Of a stretch of 64,000 nt of DNA, positions 30,286 through 43,439 are shown in pieces. The DNA comes from Apostichopus japonicus (Eukaryota > Echinodermata > Holothuroidea > Aspidochirotida > Stichopodidae): the NCBI RefSeq assembly GCF_037975245.1, contig NC_092576.1, positions 23,481,111-23,545,110 of the forward strand. Direction: 5' to 3'. Within the stretch, counting starts at the first letter, position 1. Each line of letters opens with the position of its first letter. The position numbers and the translations under genes are program-made. Below the pieces are notes generated by a model. The model saw only the letters and a program-made list of their open reading frames with translations. It searched no databases and was not told where the DNA came from.

Positions 30286-31929
30286 AATGCATTAATGTGT
30301 GACAAATTGTAAAATTATAGCATCATTTTGCATCTGACTCACTTAACTCGTAGAAAAATGCCCAAAGGGGAGAGAAAACCCCTCCCCCAAATAATCGGTG
30401 TTATATTTTTGCTCCCCAACACTCCCAAAAATATGCCTTTTGCCCCCTACAGTAGTTGCGCCTCCCACCAGGTTGCCTTGGCTAGTACTGTCACTGATAA
30501 TGATCCACCAAAAATCAAAGCGGGCAAGAAGAAGATGAAAATCATGAAACATGCAAAGAAATGTAAAGTACGTTTCACAGTAATTTGGTTGGACGTGGTA
30601 CGTGGTATTAATTCCTTTCTGGAATGGATGCCATGGTTGACAATTTGATAGGAACATAGTTGTTGTAAACACACCCCTTGGGGATCTCGATCTAGCTTAA
30701 CTTAATTAGAGAATATCCTGACATTTGCCCAAATTTTAAATTTTATCAGGTTTAAATAAGTTGGAAAATAAAAGTTATCATCCAACCCAAAACAATAGAG
30801 ACAATTGGAAAGGAAAACATGCAAATCTGATCATTATAATATAATATATGAGCAATTAATAATATGACTTAAATTAATTTATATTTCATAATTGTACGGA
30901 AATCCAAAGAAGGCATCCCATTGTTGCATTATCAGGAACAGAATTTCACAATTTGGACCACTTGCTGAAAACTTTGCGAGGGCTTGAAGATTCTACTGGC
31001 TTATACCAAGACAAAAAAAACCATATCAATTACTGTTTATAGATCTGTTACTGTCAATTACTGTATATAGAGATCAATTACTGTTTATAGAGATAGCCTA
31101 TGATAGATCTGCATTCCCAATAATATTTGCTGATAATAAACTTTAATTCAGGGATTAATGATGTTTAGGTACTGAAAACATGCCAATTCTATGACGTAAA
31201 ATTGTCATCCAACTTCTCATATGTTCATGTTAAATTTCTCCTGGCAGGAATATGCCGCTACATTATTTTTCTCCTACTGACGAATGGCAAAATTCGCTTG
31301 CTCTTTACAATATACAGTAGCTGGAATTTTGAGGCCTGGTTGTAAAATATATGCATGTATTGCTTGCGTTAATTGCATCGGTACCTAATCATAGCCCCAA
31401 ACAGATAACCATCGACTGAAAATGTCACTGGGAAATTATTATCAAATTTTAAGCTAAGAAATGTTCTCTTGCAAAAGGATTCGAACAAGTGAGTCCCTCA
31501 AAGGTGGCCATCGTGACTTCCGGACACAAATGTGGTCTGAATCCCATTTTTTTAGCTAGAGATGAAAAATCTTTATCTGGATTGGAAATTTATTAGCCTG
31601 GATGAGAAATTGCTTATCTTTTCCTCGCAACATCAGAATTTTCATACTCTGTATGAATTTCCCCCCTCCTCTCCCTCACCCCTTCCGTTCTACTGCCCTG
31701 TCTACAGTAAATATGAAACACTAGAAGACATAATGTAGGCTGGTAGAAGATGTCCAGAGAAGGATGGTCGTCAAATGGTAGCGATACCGATGCTAAGGGT
31801 GTACGGTGCTAAGATGATTACCAGTTCACTCTGGGCACTGCGAAACGAGAGTGCTGATGTGATGACTTTTGAGGAGACAGGTAATTGAGGAAGTGGAAGT
31901 TAATAGTTCTTCGCTATTTCAAAATTAGC

Positions 31930-32620
31930 TTGAAAAGTGTTAACATTCAATTGTTTTCTTAAGTGTTAAACATGCAATTGTTTTATTAAGTGTTAACATT
32001 CAATTGTTTTCTCAAGTGTTAACATTCAATTGTTTTCTTAAGTGATAAACATCCAATTGTTTTCTTCAGTGTTAACATTCAATTGTTTTCTTAAGTGTTA
32101 ACATTCAATTGTTTTCTCAAGTGTTAACATTCAATTGTTTTCTTAAGTGGTTAAACATTAATTGTTTTCTTCAGTGTTACCATTCAATTGTTTTCTTAAG
32201 TGTTAAACATGCAATTGTTTTATTAAGTGTTAACATTCAATTGTTTTCTCAAGTGTTAACATTCAATTGTTTTCTTAAGTGATAAACATCCAATTGTTTT
32301 CTTCAGTGTTAACATTCAATTGTTTTCTTAAGTAATAACATTCAATTGTTTTCTTCAGTGTGACCATTCAATTGTTTTCTTCAGTGTTACCATTCAATTG
32401 TTTTCTTCAGTGTTACCATTCAATTGTTTTCTTATGTGTTAACATTCAATTGTTTTCTGAAGTGTTAACATTCAATCGTTTTCTTAAGTGTTAACATTCA
32501 ATTGTTTTCTTCAGTGTTAACATTCAATTGTTTTCTTCAGTGTTACCACGAAATTGTTTTCTCAAGTGTTAACATTCAATTGTTTTCTTAAGTGTTAACA
32601 TTCAATTGTTCACTTACAAT
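31930..32620. repeat. 26-bp tandem repeat, about 26 copies
   Basis: Unit AGTGTTAACATTCAATTGTT plus TTCTTA, with palindromic GTTAAC and CAATTG cores. Variants such as GATAAACATC recur at intervals, showing a higher-order pattern. It is upstream of both genes. Confidence 0.95.
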
Positions 32621-35600
32621 GCTGACAATACACATGATCTGTCTATATAGTCTTAAGGCATATATACAGTACTTACTTACCAACTACAACAACAACAACA
32701 ATTTAACCTTGAGGACTCAAATCTGAGAGAGAAATATATAGCAAACACATTTTTAGCTCAAACTTATAAACAAGGTTGTCAGAGGTAACAAGTTTGTTTT
32801 TTGGTGTTGTTCTTTGCTATTTTGCTTTTGTATGATTGAAACAATACATCTGAATCAAATCGATGAATTATGTCAAGAAGGTGACATGGTGAATTTGGGC
32901 AGAAAATTTAGTTTTCTGTGTTGTTTAGACTGTTAATTAGAAGAAAACAAAAACAAAAACATTGCTTTCAATTTAGACTGTCTTGCTCTACCAATGTTTA
33001 AGTTTTTGGAATATGAGCACATTCGGAGGAACATAAACTAACATGGCTTGAGTACATCTAGTCCCACACACAGACCAAGCATCAAGCTATTGCAATTTAG
33101 AGAAACCCATAAATCCATCCCTCCCCTGCGACTCCCCATTGCCTACAGGCTATGGAAACATTACATACTGTATTATATATATTTATATGCAATCTACATC
33201 CAAAAGGCTGGTATTTGTCCCTTTGCACTCTCCAAAATGGGTGCCTCTCAGGTTCTGAGACCCACAATATTGGTTTTTTGCATAAGACTCTGCAAACTCT
33301 GTGAAGACTACGTCAGTAAATATTATCCATACATGTACACCTGTATGTATCAGTAAGTAACACAAACACACATACGCACGCACGCATGTACACACATGTA
33401 CCCTCTCTGCTAGACAGTTAGACTACAAAGCATCAAGTAGTGCAACTCCCAAAAGTTGCCAAATTTCCAGGAGTTTAGAAACTTGTTGCCCGGACTGTAC
33501 CATTCTCCCAGGGGTACAGACGAAATGCAAAACCTTTTTTACATGTCAAGCTAACAACAGGTCAAGTTCTGTTTAAAAATATGCCCTGTGGTGCCCTAAA
33601 GCTATTTGTCAGTACTGTCTTAGGAAAATACCAAATAAAACAGACTGGGTTGAACAGAATAGAAAAAGAAAGGGGGGGGGGGGGGGAACAGAGAGAGAGA
33701 GGTAAAATAAGAGAGAGTGTGTTTTGTTGAAATAGGAAGCATTGGAATTTGATGTCATGACAATATGCTTTGTTAAAAGTTTTGCCTTGTTTGGCCAGCC
33801 AATGATGGTATATCCCTAGATAAATTCATTTTTTAGAAGCAAGCTGGGGAGGGAAAAAAAAGGTTGCAGTGCTCACTTTACATCTGAAAAAAAAGGGAGA
33901 AGGAAGATCAAAAGTGATGGAAAAGGATGAAAAAATGTTATACTTTCCACATCAGAAATTATATATGGTGACCTGCCTTAGGCCCTGTGTTAGAAATAAG
34001 AGCACAATTTGCAGCTATAGGCTGTACTGCACAGTGTTACTGCTTGAAGTGAACGACTTGTTGTCTAAGGTCAGTGTTATAGCATCTAGGGCACACTGGC
34101 ATGATAAGTGACATTTATAACACTTATCTCCATATGAGAGGCATGTAACATCTGTACCAACCCAAAAAATCGACATCGAAAAAAGGCACCAATACCACAT
34201 GTGAGGTGGTGGGGGAAAGGGAAGGGGGAGGTTTTGAATTTTCACAGCAATGGTGGTTCCACCATGGAGGATAACCCCACCACCTCTGAACATTCGTCTG
34301 TTGCCTACCCCTCCCCCTCCCCGACAACCCCCATCTAAAACCTTGTCCGATTCCTGTTGTGGGATACCCATCTACCTACTGTTCACTATTTAGCCATTCA
34401 GTCACTGAGATCCCACACATGACCAACATCACAAATTGGAATTGAATAATTTTTGCATTTGGCACAGCTAGCTCATTCACTATCACTGTGCTTTAAATTT
34501 CATCACCGACTGGGCGTGAGATGTTGGTATTTAGAGCAAAACTCACACAATTGTAATAGATAATGTCTTGTGGTTCCTCAAAGTTCTATCATTTTCATAA
34601 TTGATAATAGGCCTATATCTGTACCACAACTTGATTACAGAGGCTAATTCAATAAAAATTATTAAAAATAAATTTAAAAAAATATAAAAAAATAAATAAA
34701 TGCAGTTTTCAAGTCCAAAAGGCTCTCCTGCAGCCAGTAGCTCCAAACCTTGAACCCTGTCGTTTTGTTTTCTTTAAAAAAACCAGACTATAACGGTAGT
34801 ACACCCCCTCGGCCCCTCCACTCCAGCATTCCATAAATGTGTTGTACTTACTACACCCTTAAATGCCATACCCATTACCTTATGACAAGTCTTGTTCCAA
34901 TGAATAAACACAGAGCTGAATGGTATATTTGCTAGAGACTTCAGTAGATGAGTGTCATTCATACATTTGTTTTTTTTCACTTCTTCCATAATACCATCGA
35001 TCTGCTCGTTTTATTATCGTTTGTTCCATATTCACAGGTAAGATTTGTTTACATAATTTCATAGGACATTGGAACTCCTGTTATTTTTTATCAAGCTGGC
35101 CAAGTTTAAAAAAAAAAAAATACTGTTGATTAAAACTTCGCTCTAAAGACATCAATTTACTTTCAAAACACACAAGTCTGGATCTGCTAGTCGATCTGAT
35201 CAGATTTGAGATTGCGATGGATCGGGGGAGTGGGGAGGCGGGGTGGGGCTAGAGTCAGACCAATGTTCAGTGGCGGTACCACAGCTAAGCTACCACCTGT
35301 GGCATCACCATGCCAACGTGACAATCACTGCTGTTCAAGTTATTGGGGGAGAGCATGGCCCACTGGCATGCCACAGGGGCACTTTGTGCATGTTCCCCTC
35401 CCCACATGTCACACCCTCTATAGTCAATATTGCCGTTTTTAAAGATACCATCCCTTTAAAAGGCCGGGTTTTGCATACTTCTGTGGACACTTCTTGGTGT
35501 CATCCCTTTTTCTCAATCGAGCCTGAGTTTCTGTAACAAGTTTGGCGACAAAAAGATACTACTAAGATATACTAAAATAATTAAAGGAGTTTATAACTCC

Positions 35601-36604
35601 TTTTGTAATATGTACCATTTCCATTTAATAATCCGCTCTATGATTTTCAGAGTGATCGCTTCAATACCAAAGTAAGGCACTTACTCTATACTTCTAAACA
35701 AATTTCTACATGTTACTTTCCCTTTACGTACCTTGGGTCTCTTTTAAATTCTTCTTGTTTTTTTCTCGAGTCTACAGTTAAACCTTTTAACAATTGTTTT
35801 TAACCCCCTGTCCACTTTAGGAGCTAGGCACGATATCCACACTTGCAATAACCTCTTAATATACATGTACATTTCTATAGTAGCACTATCTCTTTAACAC
35901 TTCTAGACACAGAACTTAAATGTTACTATCCCTTTAACAAAGTAAGGCTCTTACACTATATGATATATATACCTCTAGAGACCAGTATCGAGGCCTTCTC
36001 ATCGCTCCAGGCCCAACTATTGTTAGCTATTATTATTTCTTGTCTTGTGAGAGGGTAACAGCCCAGACCACTCTCTATTCATGACTGCCATCAAAGATGA
36101 GAAAATGGAAAAAGAGAAGAGGGAAAAAAAATATAATAATCATCAACAGCAATGAAAGCTTGAAAGGATTGCACTGCCAGTCCAAAAATTGCCTCTTCAT
36201 TTTTTTTTTTTTTTTACATTCATATCCTTTATTTATGTAAATACTAAATTATGGGGATATGAGGTCAGAGGTCACTTAAGTTGTTAATAGACTATGGAGC
36301 GCAACCTTTTTATCATTTTATTCCCTATTCATTCAGTTTACAGTACTACACTACTAGTCCCCAACACTTAAAGCAATAGAGTATATTTCACGCTATAATA
36401 TACTGAAGGATAAAAATACTTATATTAAGGACAACAAATTTCGTTGACATTCTTCAATATACATGAGACACTTGCAAAGGAACTGTTTGTGTAACTTTAC
36501 AGTTCTCTCTCCAATAAAGTATTCTACAGTCATGATCTATCTTGACAAAAAATCAAGAAAAAACTGATTTTGTACAGTCTGTAGTTGAGTACTTAAGGTT
36601 TTAT
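32621..36604. other. intergenic, no gene recognised
   Basis: AT-rich sequence with homopolymer runs (G at 33672-33686, A at 35108-35120, T at 36200-36216) and short frames only. Weak repeats of CTATCCCTTTAACA lie at about 35640-35960. Confidence 0.45.
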
Positions 36605-36800
36605 CCCTCTCTCCACCCAGGGGATAAATGGGTACCTGTGAGGTAACTTGTCATTGGACGCACATAGCAGTCTGGAGGGATTGTCTCTGGGCCAGGTTAT
36701 TATTGACCAGGGCTAATATAACGTCTGTAAAAACTTTGAAACCTTGGTATAAAAGTGCTATGTACAGTAAATCGAATATTATTATCATTATTATTATACA
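36605..36800 (+). repeat. interspersed SINE-like repeat with (ATT)n tail
   Basis: GGGATAAATGGGTACCTGTG, then GGTATAAAAGTGCTATGT and ATTATTATCATTATTATTAT. The order (GGTACC-type block, GGTATAAA-GCTATGT, ATT tail) is that of common invertebrate SINE tails. Boundaries are approximate. Confidence 0.5.
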
Positions 36801-38190
36801 ATGTTTACAATATAGGCTGCAGTAAACCGTTCCCAATCAGGGATCCGATAGTGGGTCTGTGATCATTTATTTTTGGATTTATTACCCGGGGGAGGGAGGG
36901 GGGGGCAAAGCAATCTGCAGAAGGTCCATGAAAATATCCATGGGACCACTGTGAAGGTCAAAGTAGCCTGTTAATATTTGACTGATATACAGTATGCTAA
37001 AATTGATATAACCATAGTTTCAACCTATGGTCTGAAAACAGATCTTGTAAAATTCACTCTGTTAACTATAATGCAATGTGGACTCAGTCAAAACCCCTTT
37101 GTGAGGTTAACAAAAAAGCGATTTTGAGGGTTCGCCAAAACATTTTGAAGGAAAGAATAGAAATTGGGGTTATCTTGTGGAGGAACACAGTGGAAAAATT
37201 CCTGAACATTAATTATGTGAAAATTAAATTACAATATTAGTTGCAAAATACCACTACACCATATTGCAACTGACCACCCTTATATTCCTCTAAATTGCTA
37301 CTTAGTAATAGTAATAATGCAAAACTTTTGTAATTTACCAAGTCAGTAGGTTCCTGCAGGTAGTTAGAGGAAAGTGCATTTGTAGGTTGGAGACAGGTAA
37401 GACAGGCGCAAAGTAAAAATTATACAAAAATTATCAATAGGGAGAGGGTTATCCCTAATTCCCCTAGCCACACCAACCGCCACTAGGGGTGTCACCACAT
37501 CAGAGGAGGTAACAATTTGGGTCACCAAGCACGGGTCTACCGAATAGCTCATAGATCAACTCCATCTGTGTACAAAAATACACATATATGCTGAACTATG
37601 ATCTTTGGCAAATTTCTCTGCTGTTTTCTTTTTTTCAATGAGACCATTCCAGGAAGTAAGACCTGCATACAATAAATCCATTAATTTTTCATGGATTTAG
37701 GCTTCATTTTTAAGACGGATGTGAGGATGCCCGCATACGATGTACTGTATAAATATTAGCATATTACATTATAAACAATTTCACAATTTTAATGAGTTAT
37801 ATAATTACTATACGGACTGTTTCTAGTAACTGCTTTTTTTTTTCACATCCTCCATTATTTATTTTTCTTCTTCTTTCTTTCCTCTCTGTCTTTATTAAGT
37901 CTAGATAATCTGCTATTTATAAATTTGGAAAGATAAACACAAGTTTGGGGAATAATTTAAGAAGTTACACTTATCATACCCTGTATATATACACTGTAAC
38001 CACCTGCAGATATCTGCCACATTCCCACGATTAAGATCATGATACAGATAGCTGCATAAATATACAAAGGAAGTTCAAAACTTTCAGGTCTCCCAAGATC
38101 CAAATTTTGTTTATTCACACGGCATACAGTTTAGTCTCACATTAAGAGGTTATCTTCAGATAACATGTATAGTTTTTGTATACAGATATA

Positions 38191-38505
38191 GGGTCAATCC
38201 ATGCCAAATCAACAGATTTTTGGGTCGATTCCACGTCGACCCTCTCAGAATCGGCTGAAATTGTCTTGCCATATGTCTCAAAGGATGAAATTGGGCAAAA
38301 AAACTTTGGAAAACTTTTTGGTTGCTAGGATACGGCCCCGCCTAGCAACCAAATCCAGATTGCATTTTAAGAGGCCTAAATTTGTGTCAAGTTTGGAGGC
38401 ATCTTTTGCATAAATGTAAAGTATTTTATGTCTGATATTGCAGATATTGTGGAAGACATGTGACCAGTCTTCAAATTTAGCTAAGTTTGAGGAAAATTTA
38501 CAGTC
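38191..38505. mobile_element. second copy of the GGGTCAATCC MITE, left part only
   Basis: Closely matches 3211-3520 (the same CCACGTCGACCCTCTCA and TGAAATTGGGCAAAAAAACT blocks). It then diverges at about 38505 into unrelated sequence, and I saw no matching right end downstream. It is either a truncated copy or the left part of a longer element whose right end has decayed. Confidence 0.7.
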
Positions 38506-39780
38506 TCAATTTTTCGTAACAAGTAATTAAAATTGCAGAAAATGAGATAGGGGCCTTTTCTGGCCCTACTTTGAGTGTGTTCTATATTCACAAGCAAAGG
38601 CATGTTTGAGTTTTAATTTGCATAGATCTAGGATCCTTGTCCAGTGGTAGTTTTACGGGAAAAGTGCAAAAAAAAAGTCAAGCGGGTCGTACGTTTTACG
38701 AACAGCGCCCTCAAATTTAAGAAATCTCACTTCTGGCCCTAATTGGGGGTCCAATTTGGGCCTGTGGGTAAATTTAAATTTTTCTTTAAATACCATTTTT
38801 CAGGAGTGTATTGACCCTGTTTTTAAAAACTCAAGTGTATTTTGTGTTATCTACTCAAATTTACGACTCGAAAATTGCGAAAATCACTTGGTTCATGCAT
38901 GAAAATGCTTGCACAAGCCAATTTGAGTAATTCAAATGACAACAACTTCTCAGCATTAGAATACAGGTGCTTAACAATTCAGAGGGTGGTTCACTAGCAT
39001 AAGGACTACAAATAAACTGCATTTTCAGGGTCATACTGTATGCCCAATGATGCCTGTGAACAGCACCCTCAAAAATCACATTTTCCAATATTTTGGGCTA
39101 TTTTGGGCATTTCAAGGTCAAATTTGGTCACAATTAAAAGGTTTTTTTTGTATTTTCAATACAAAACCAGGAAGATATGTATAGTTATGATGCAAAGAAT
39201 GAGCTAAAACATCTATTTTATTAGTTATGGCACCTTATATTATTTTTTATTATTTTACTTATTTTATTTATAAGTAATGGCACCAACGACCCCCGTTTTG
39301 ATACAATTACAATATGGCATGATAAACACAGGTCAGTCTACTGTACGTGGCAATACACACCTCCAACAAAAACAACAAGGGTCTTTTACTCAATATGATG
39401 CATCCACACACCAAGTATGAGAATTGAGAAGTACCCACAATCCCATCGTTAGATATCATATACAAAGAATTTTCAGAGTTTGACCTCTGACCTCAAATGA
39501 GATTGAAAAGTCTCACAAGCAACATGATCCTTGTACTCAATATGGCAAAGCCATATACCATGTATGGAAAATATCCATGATTTCTACCATGAGAAATCAC
39601 ATCCCACCTGCCCACCCCCAAAAAGGAAATGTTACAATGCTGTGGAATATGGTTGCTAATGTGAGGGTTAGCTCCGCTTCATTGGTACTATAAGCTTCTT
39701 GGTGATATGGGCTGGAAGCCATTAGCACACAAGGACAAGGACCATTGCAACCCAAATTTTCTCCTGAAAGCTGATGAAAC

Positions 39781-40162
39781 CAGTGGCAGAGGGGGCGGAT
39801 GCCCTCCTGACGGACTTACTGTAAATGGACTGATGGCGTCCCCCTTTTCAGCTTTTTACCACTTTTTACTTATTGGCGATTATTGACTTTTTTATTGCGC
39901 TCTCAAATACCTACTGACATTTGTCACACTTTGTTGGTGTAATATTCTGACAAATTGGCGATGACACCTATTTATTTTTCGTTTATCTGCAAATTAGCAA
40001 GGCCCGGAAAGGGTCATTTCCGGCGATCTAGGGAGTATCTCTACTCAAAAAATGTCTGTATGCTCCGCGCCAACCTGTGGTGGCGCTCCGCTTAGATAGT
40101 GTCGAAAGCGCCCCTACTGACCATTCTCGCCCCCCTGACCAATACCCCTAGCTCCGCCACTG
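39781..40162. mobile_element. CAGTGGC-ended non-autonomous DNA transposon (382 bp), family copy 1
   Basis: Starts CAGTGGCAGAGG and ends GCTCCGCCACTG. It has a perfect 8-bp target duplication GATGAAAC at 39773-39780 and 40163-40170. It shares long blocks with the element at 25404-25961, such as GGCCCGGAAAGGGTCATTTC and GTGGTGGCGCTCCGC. There is no coding capacity. The 8-bp duplication suggests a hAT or P type mechanism. Confidence 0.88.
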
Positions 40163-41023
40163 GATGAAACCAGAACAGTGTAGCCCAGGCCTCCCCCCTC
40201 CCACCCCGCCTCAATGTGCAAAACGATTATCTTTGTGTTGTTCTGAGTTATTATGATACTAACATGATATTATCAACAGACAGAGTCTTGAAGACAGCAG
40301 CCGACTTGAGATCAATTCTTAATACATTTTGGCTGACTTTATCATTGATCATTATGTGATGCCTGTATATGTATGCACACTAAACTGCAATGGAGTACAC
40401 ATATAAGAGTCGAGAGGATTGAATGTGATTTCGACCCTTTTAGAAATGAGTTGGAGACACAGGGTGACTAACACTACAAGGGCTGCCACTGTAGTTTGTA
40501 GAAGTTAACAAGCATGTACATAGGTTACAGCTTATTTAGCGTTTCACCCCTATGGTGACCTTTGACATGGTCATCATACAGTAGGTGCGTGTCTTTGTCT
40601 GGTGAAAGTTTGTTGGTTAACACTTTGAGGTTGGTTATCTGTTCATTACATGAATTGGATCATATTTGGGTTGTTCTTGTTTTTTACCTGTGTTTGTATG
40701 TGTTGGAAGGTTCTGGACAAGATAAGGCACAACAAACACTTGTCATTCATATTTCATTGTTTTATGTTATGGTTTCAGCTTGTCTATATTCCTTTACAAC
40801 GTAGGTTTCTCACAAATACTGAGTTTGGATCATGCTCTACCGGGCTAAAACTTTCACCTCTTCTACAGCTCAACGTCTCAATGGTCAATGGTTGGACTGG
40901 CGAGGATTAAAGACTCTGCAACTTTATTTTGTCGTGACTCGTGACGTAGTTTTCAAGACATCAGCTAGGTTACCATGGCAGGTAGGACATGTGACAGTTG
41001 AAGACATAACAGTCAGTATCCAT

Positions 41024-41441
41024 TAGGAATGCACCGGATAACCGGTCCGGCCGGACTATCCGGCCGGATAGTGAGCAATTATCCGGTTCCGGTTCCGGCC
41101 GGATATTTTTCAAAATCTGGCCTGAATTATTCCTTAAAAAGGTGTTGGTATTAACTTAAATCAATGTAAACTATTTCCAAAAATTAATAAAAACATTCAA
41201 AGTAAGGAAAAATTAGGTTTAACATGTTTAATTTAATTTTCTCAATGGTTTGTCCCACTGTTTCTAAAGATCAACCAAAATAATACTCCTTGTTTCTTAC
41301 TTCTACTTCTTATTAATGATTTTCTTTTGTGTAATGAAAAAAATCCGGTTCGGGCCGGATTTTATCCGGCCGGATTTCATGAACTATCCGGCAAAATCCG
41401 GTTCCGGCCGGATCCAAAAATTCGGATCCGGTGCATCCCTA
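41024..41441. mobile_element. hAT-like MITE (418 bp)
   Basis: Ends are TAGGAATGCACCGG and CCGGTGCATCCCTA. These resemble the TAGGGATGCACCG ends common in hAT-derived MITEs. The flanks GTATCCAT (41016-41023) and GTTTCCAT (41442-41449) form an 8-bp target duplication with one mismatch. CCGGCCGGAT blocks are repeated inside both ends, and the middle is AT-rich and non-coding. Confidence 0.85.
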
Positions 41442-41733
41442 GTTTCCATGCACAGAGTAGGGAAAGTGACAATTTGTTTTTGACTATATATGTGTGTGTG
41501 CAAGCTCAATGGAGCAATTAATTGTGCTACCTATGCAAACACTCAACAATTATGTTTGCTCATACAGGTAGGTGTCCTGCACTGCAAACCAAACCTACAG
41601 AATATTTCCCAAAGACAGCTCTCAAGTTTTTTGTCTTTTTTCGAACTAGCTAAATAGCGTGCAGCGTTAAAAGGTCGTGCAAATCAGGAGGGGTCATGTG
41701 ACTTCTAGATTGTGCATGCGATTCCTCTGTTTC

Positions 41734-41766
41734 TAGAACCAAAGAGCAAATAAATATATGACTATA

Positions 41767-41846
<80 letters not shown>

Positions 41847-41870
41847 TACGTATATATACATATATATCTC
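41734..41870. repeat. (TA)n microsatellite
   Basis: TATATATA runs with ACATATA and TGTATA interruptions. Confidence 0.97.
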
Positions 41871-42319
41871 CCAAACAGTCAAAGTCAAATGATAATTTAA
41901 ACGGTTTGAAACGTTTGTCCATCGGTTGGTTCGTAGCACAGATTGTTCAGCGTTCAAAGTTTAGGAGTTTTGTCCTTGGTTAAATGATATTTTACCTGTG
42001 TACATTAATCTGAGCACTAGTATATATTAAGACTTGCTCTTCTGTATAAAGCAATTTGGCAATTTTGCATATTTACTATGTGATACTGGATTAAAAAAAA
42101 TGGTTCACCGTCTCCATTGTTGATCACAGAGTTAAATAAAGGAAGGGCAATTTGGGTTTTCATTCTCCTTAGTTGTCAAGTTAAAGGAACATCTGATCTG
42201 ACCATGTAAATACATATATGTCACCAAAACAGAACTAGTATTGTTCGATACAGGTGGCAAAAGCCTACATTGGAATTTCGACCTTCCTTACCGGTTTCGA
42301 ACCTCTGGACATACAATCA

Positions 42320-42393
42320 GCGTCCATGGCCTAGTGTTTATATGGGTGTCCGCATATAAAGCGGGAGGCCCGGGTTCGAATCCCGGTGGAGGC
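42320..42393 (+). tRNA. tRNA-like sequence, probably a tRNA-derived SINE head or pseudogene
   Basis: A full cloverleaf can be drawn. The acceptor stem GCGTCCA/TGGAGGC has one mismatch. The D arm is weak. The anticodon stem TCCGC/GCGGG encloses the loop ATATAAA, and the T arm CCGGG-TTCGAAT-CCCGG is perfect. Box B (GGTTCGAATCC) is intact and box A is nearly so. The anticodon would be ATA, which animals hardly use, and the D loop lacks its GG. This favours a tRNA-derived repeat over a working tRNA gene. Confidence 0.5.
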
Positions 42394-43439
42394 TGGAAGT
42401 TTTGTGACTGTTCTAGATTTTCCAACTCACTACAATTTCAATTATATATACGCTGTACCATTAAGTTACGTAAAGTTATCTGTACATGATGATGACAAGT
42501 TTTATAAGCCACCGACTTCGCCGGAATTTACACAAAACCTGCATTCCGCTAATATTCTATGGAGTTCACTGTTGACTGTACACACGACCTCCAATGACAA
42601 TAGACATTCCAGCAACTGGTATCAGTGACAACACCCTATTGTCAGGATGAACACCCTTCTCTACCAACAGGTGTTAAAAGACATAAAGGAGTTTCAGTCA
42701 CTTTAGGATCTAGTTACACCAAAACTTTGACAATTTACTCCAGTGGGTGGATTGGTTCATCTCTTTAAGAAATTAGAATTGTAAAAGAGGGCTCGCTGAC
42801 TACATAGTGATTGGTTACTTACGTAGGATGGCACTTCTCACCCACTTTCCTCTTTATTTTACTCTCTTTTTTTTTTTTTTGGGGGGGGGGGGTTCTGTGT
42901 TTTTTTTTCTTTCTTTTTTTGGGAAAACTTCTCTTCATGTGTTAGTTCTGCAAGATTCGCCCTCTGGTATAATTGAAAAACAAAACAGCATTCCTACAGT
43001 AGAGGTGGAAAAAGGGAAGACTAAACAGCCCGTGACAGCTATAGCAGGTACCTTTACTTACCCTCTAGTGTACCCCTTCTTACCCTCTGTGTACCCCCTG
43101 CATTACCCTTATAGTGAGGTTCATGTGCACTATGACGAGAGCATCTGTCTACATGGATGTTTTATTGTAGCATGATGGGTCTAACGATGACACAGTTACA
43201 GTACTGTACAAATATTAAATATCACGAAAGTGATTCATACTTGATACAGTATTTGGTTTCTTGACTATGTAGATACATATTGCTGTCTGTTTAGGGAAAA
43301 CATGGTGTTTTTCCATCTGATGATATTGGTTGCCTTGGGACAGTCTATACAGTAGCTATCTGTCGTCATATTTTTGCTTTTTTTTTCCAAAGAAAAAAGG
43401 AAGCTAATTAAATTTCTTCCATTTGAGCCAAACGCTCCA

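Noticed and set aside
30328-30648. 106-codon plus frame with a Lys-rich centre
   Set aside because: Short, no recognisable family, opposite frames also open; not supported.
29665-32620. Possible CRISPR array (regular repeats at 29.7-30.3 kb and 31.9-32.6 kb)
   Set aside because: Eukaryotic context; repeats are adjacent with no unique spacers of constant length, so these are satellites.
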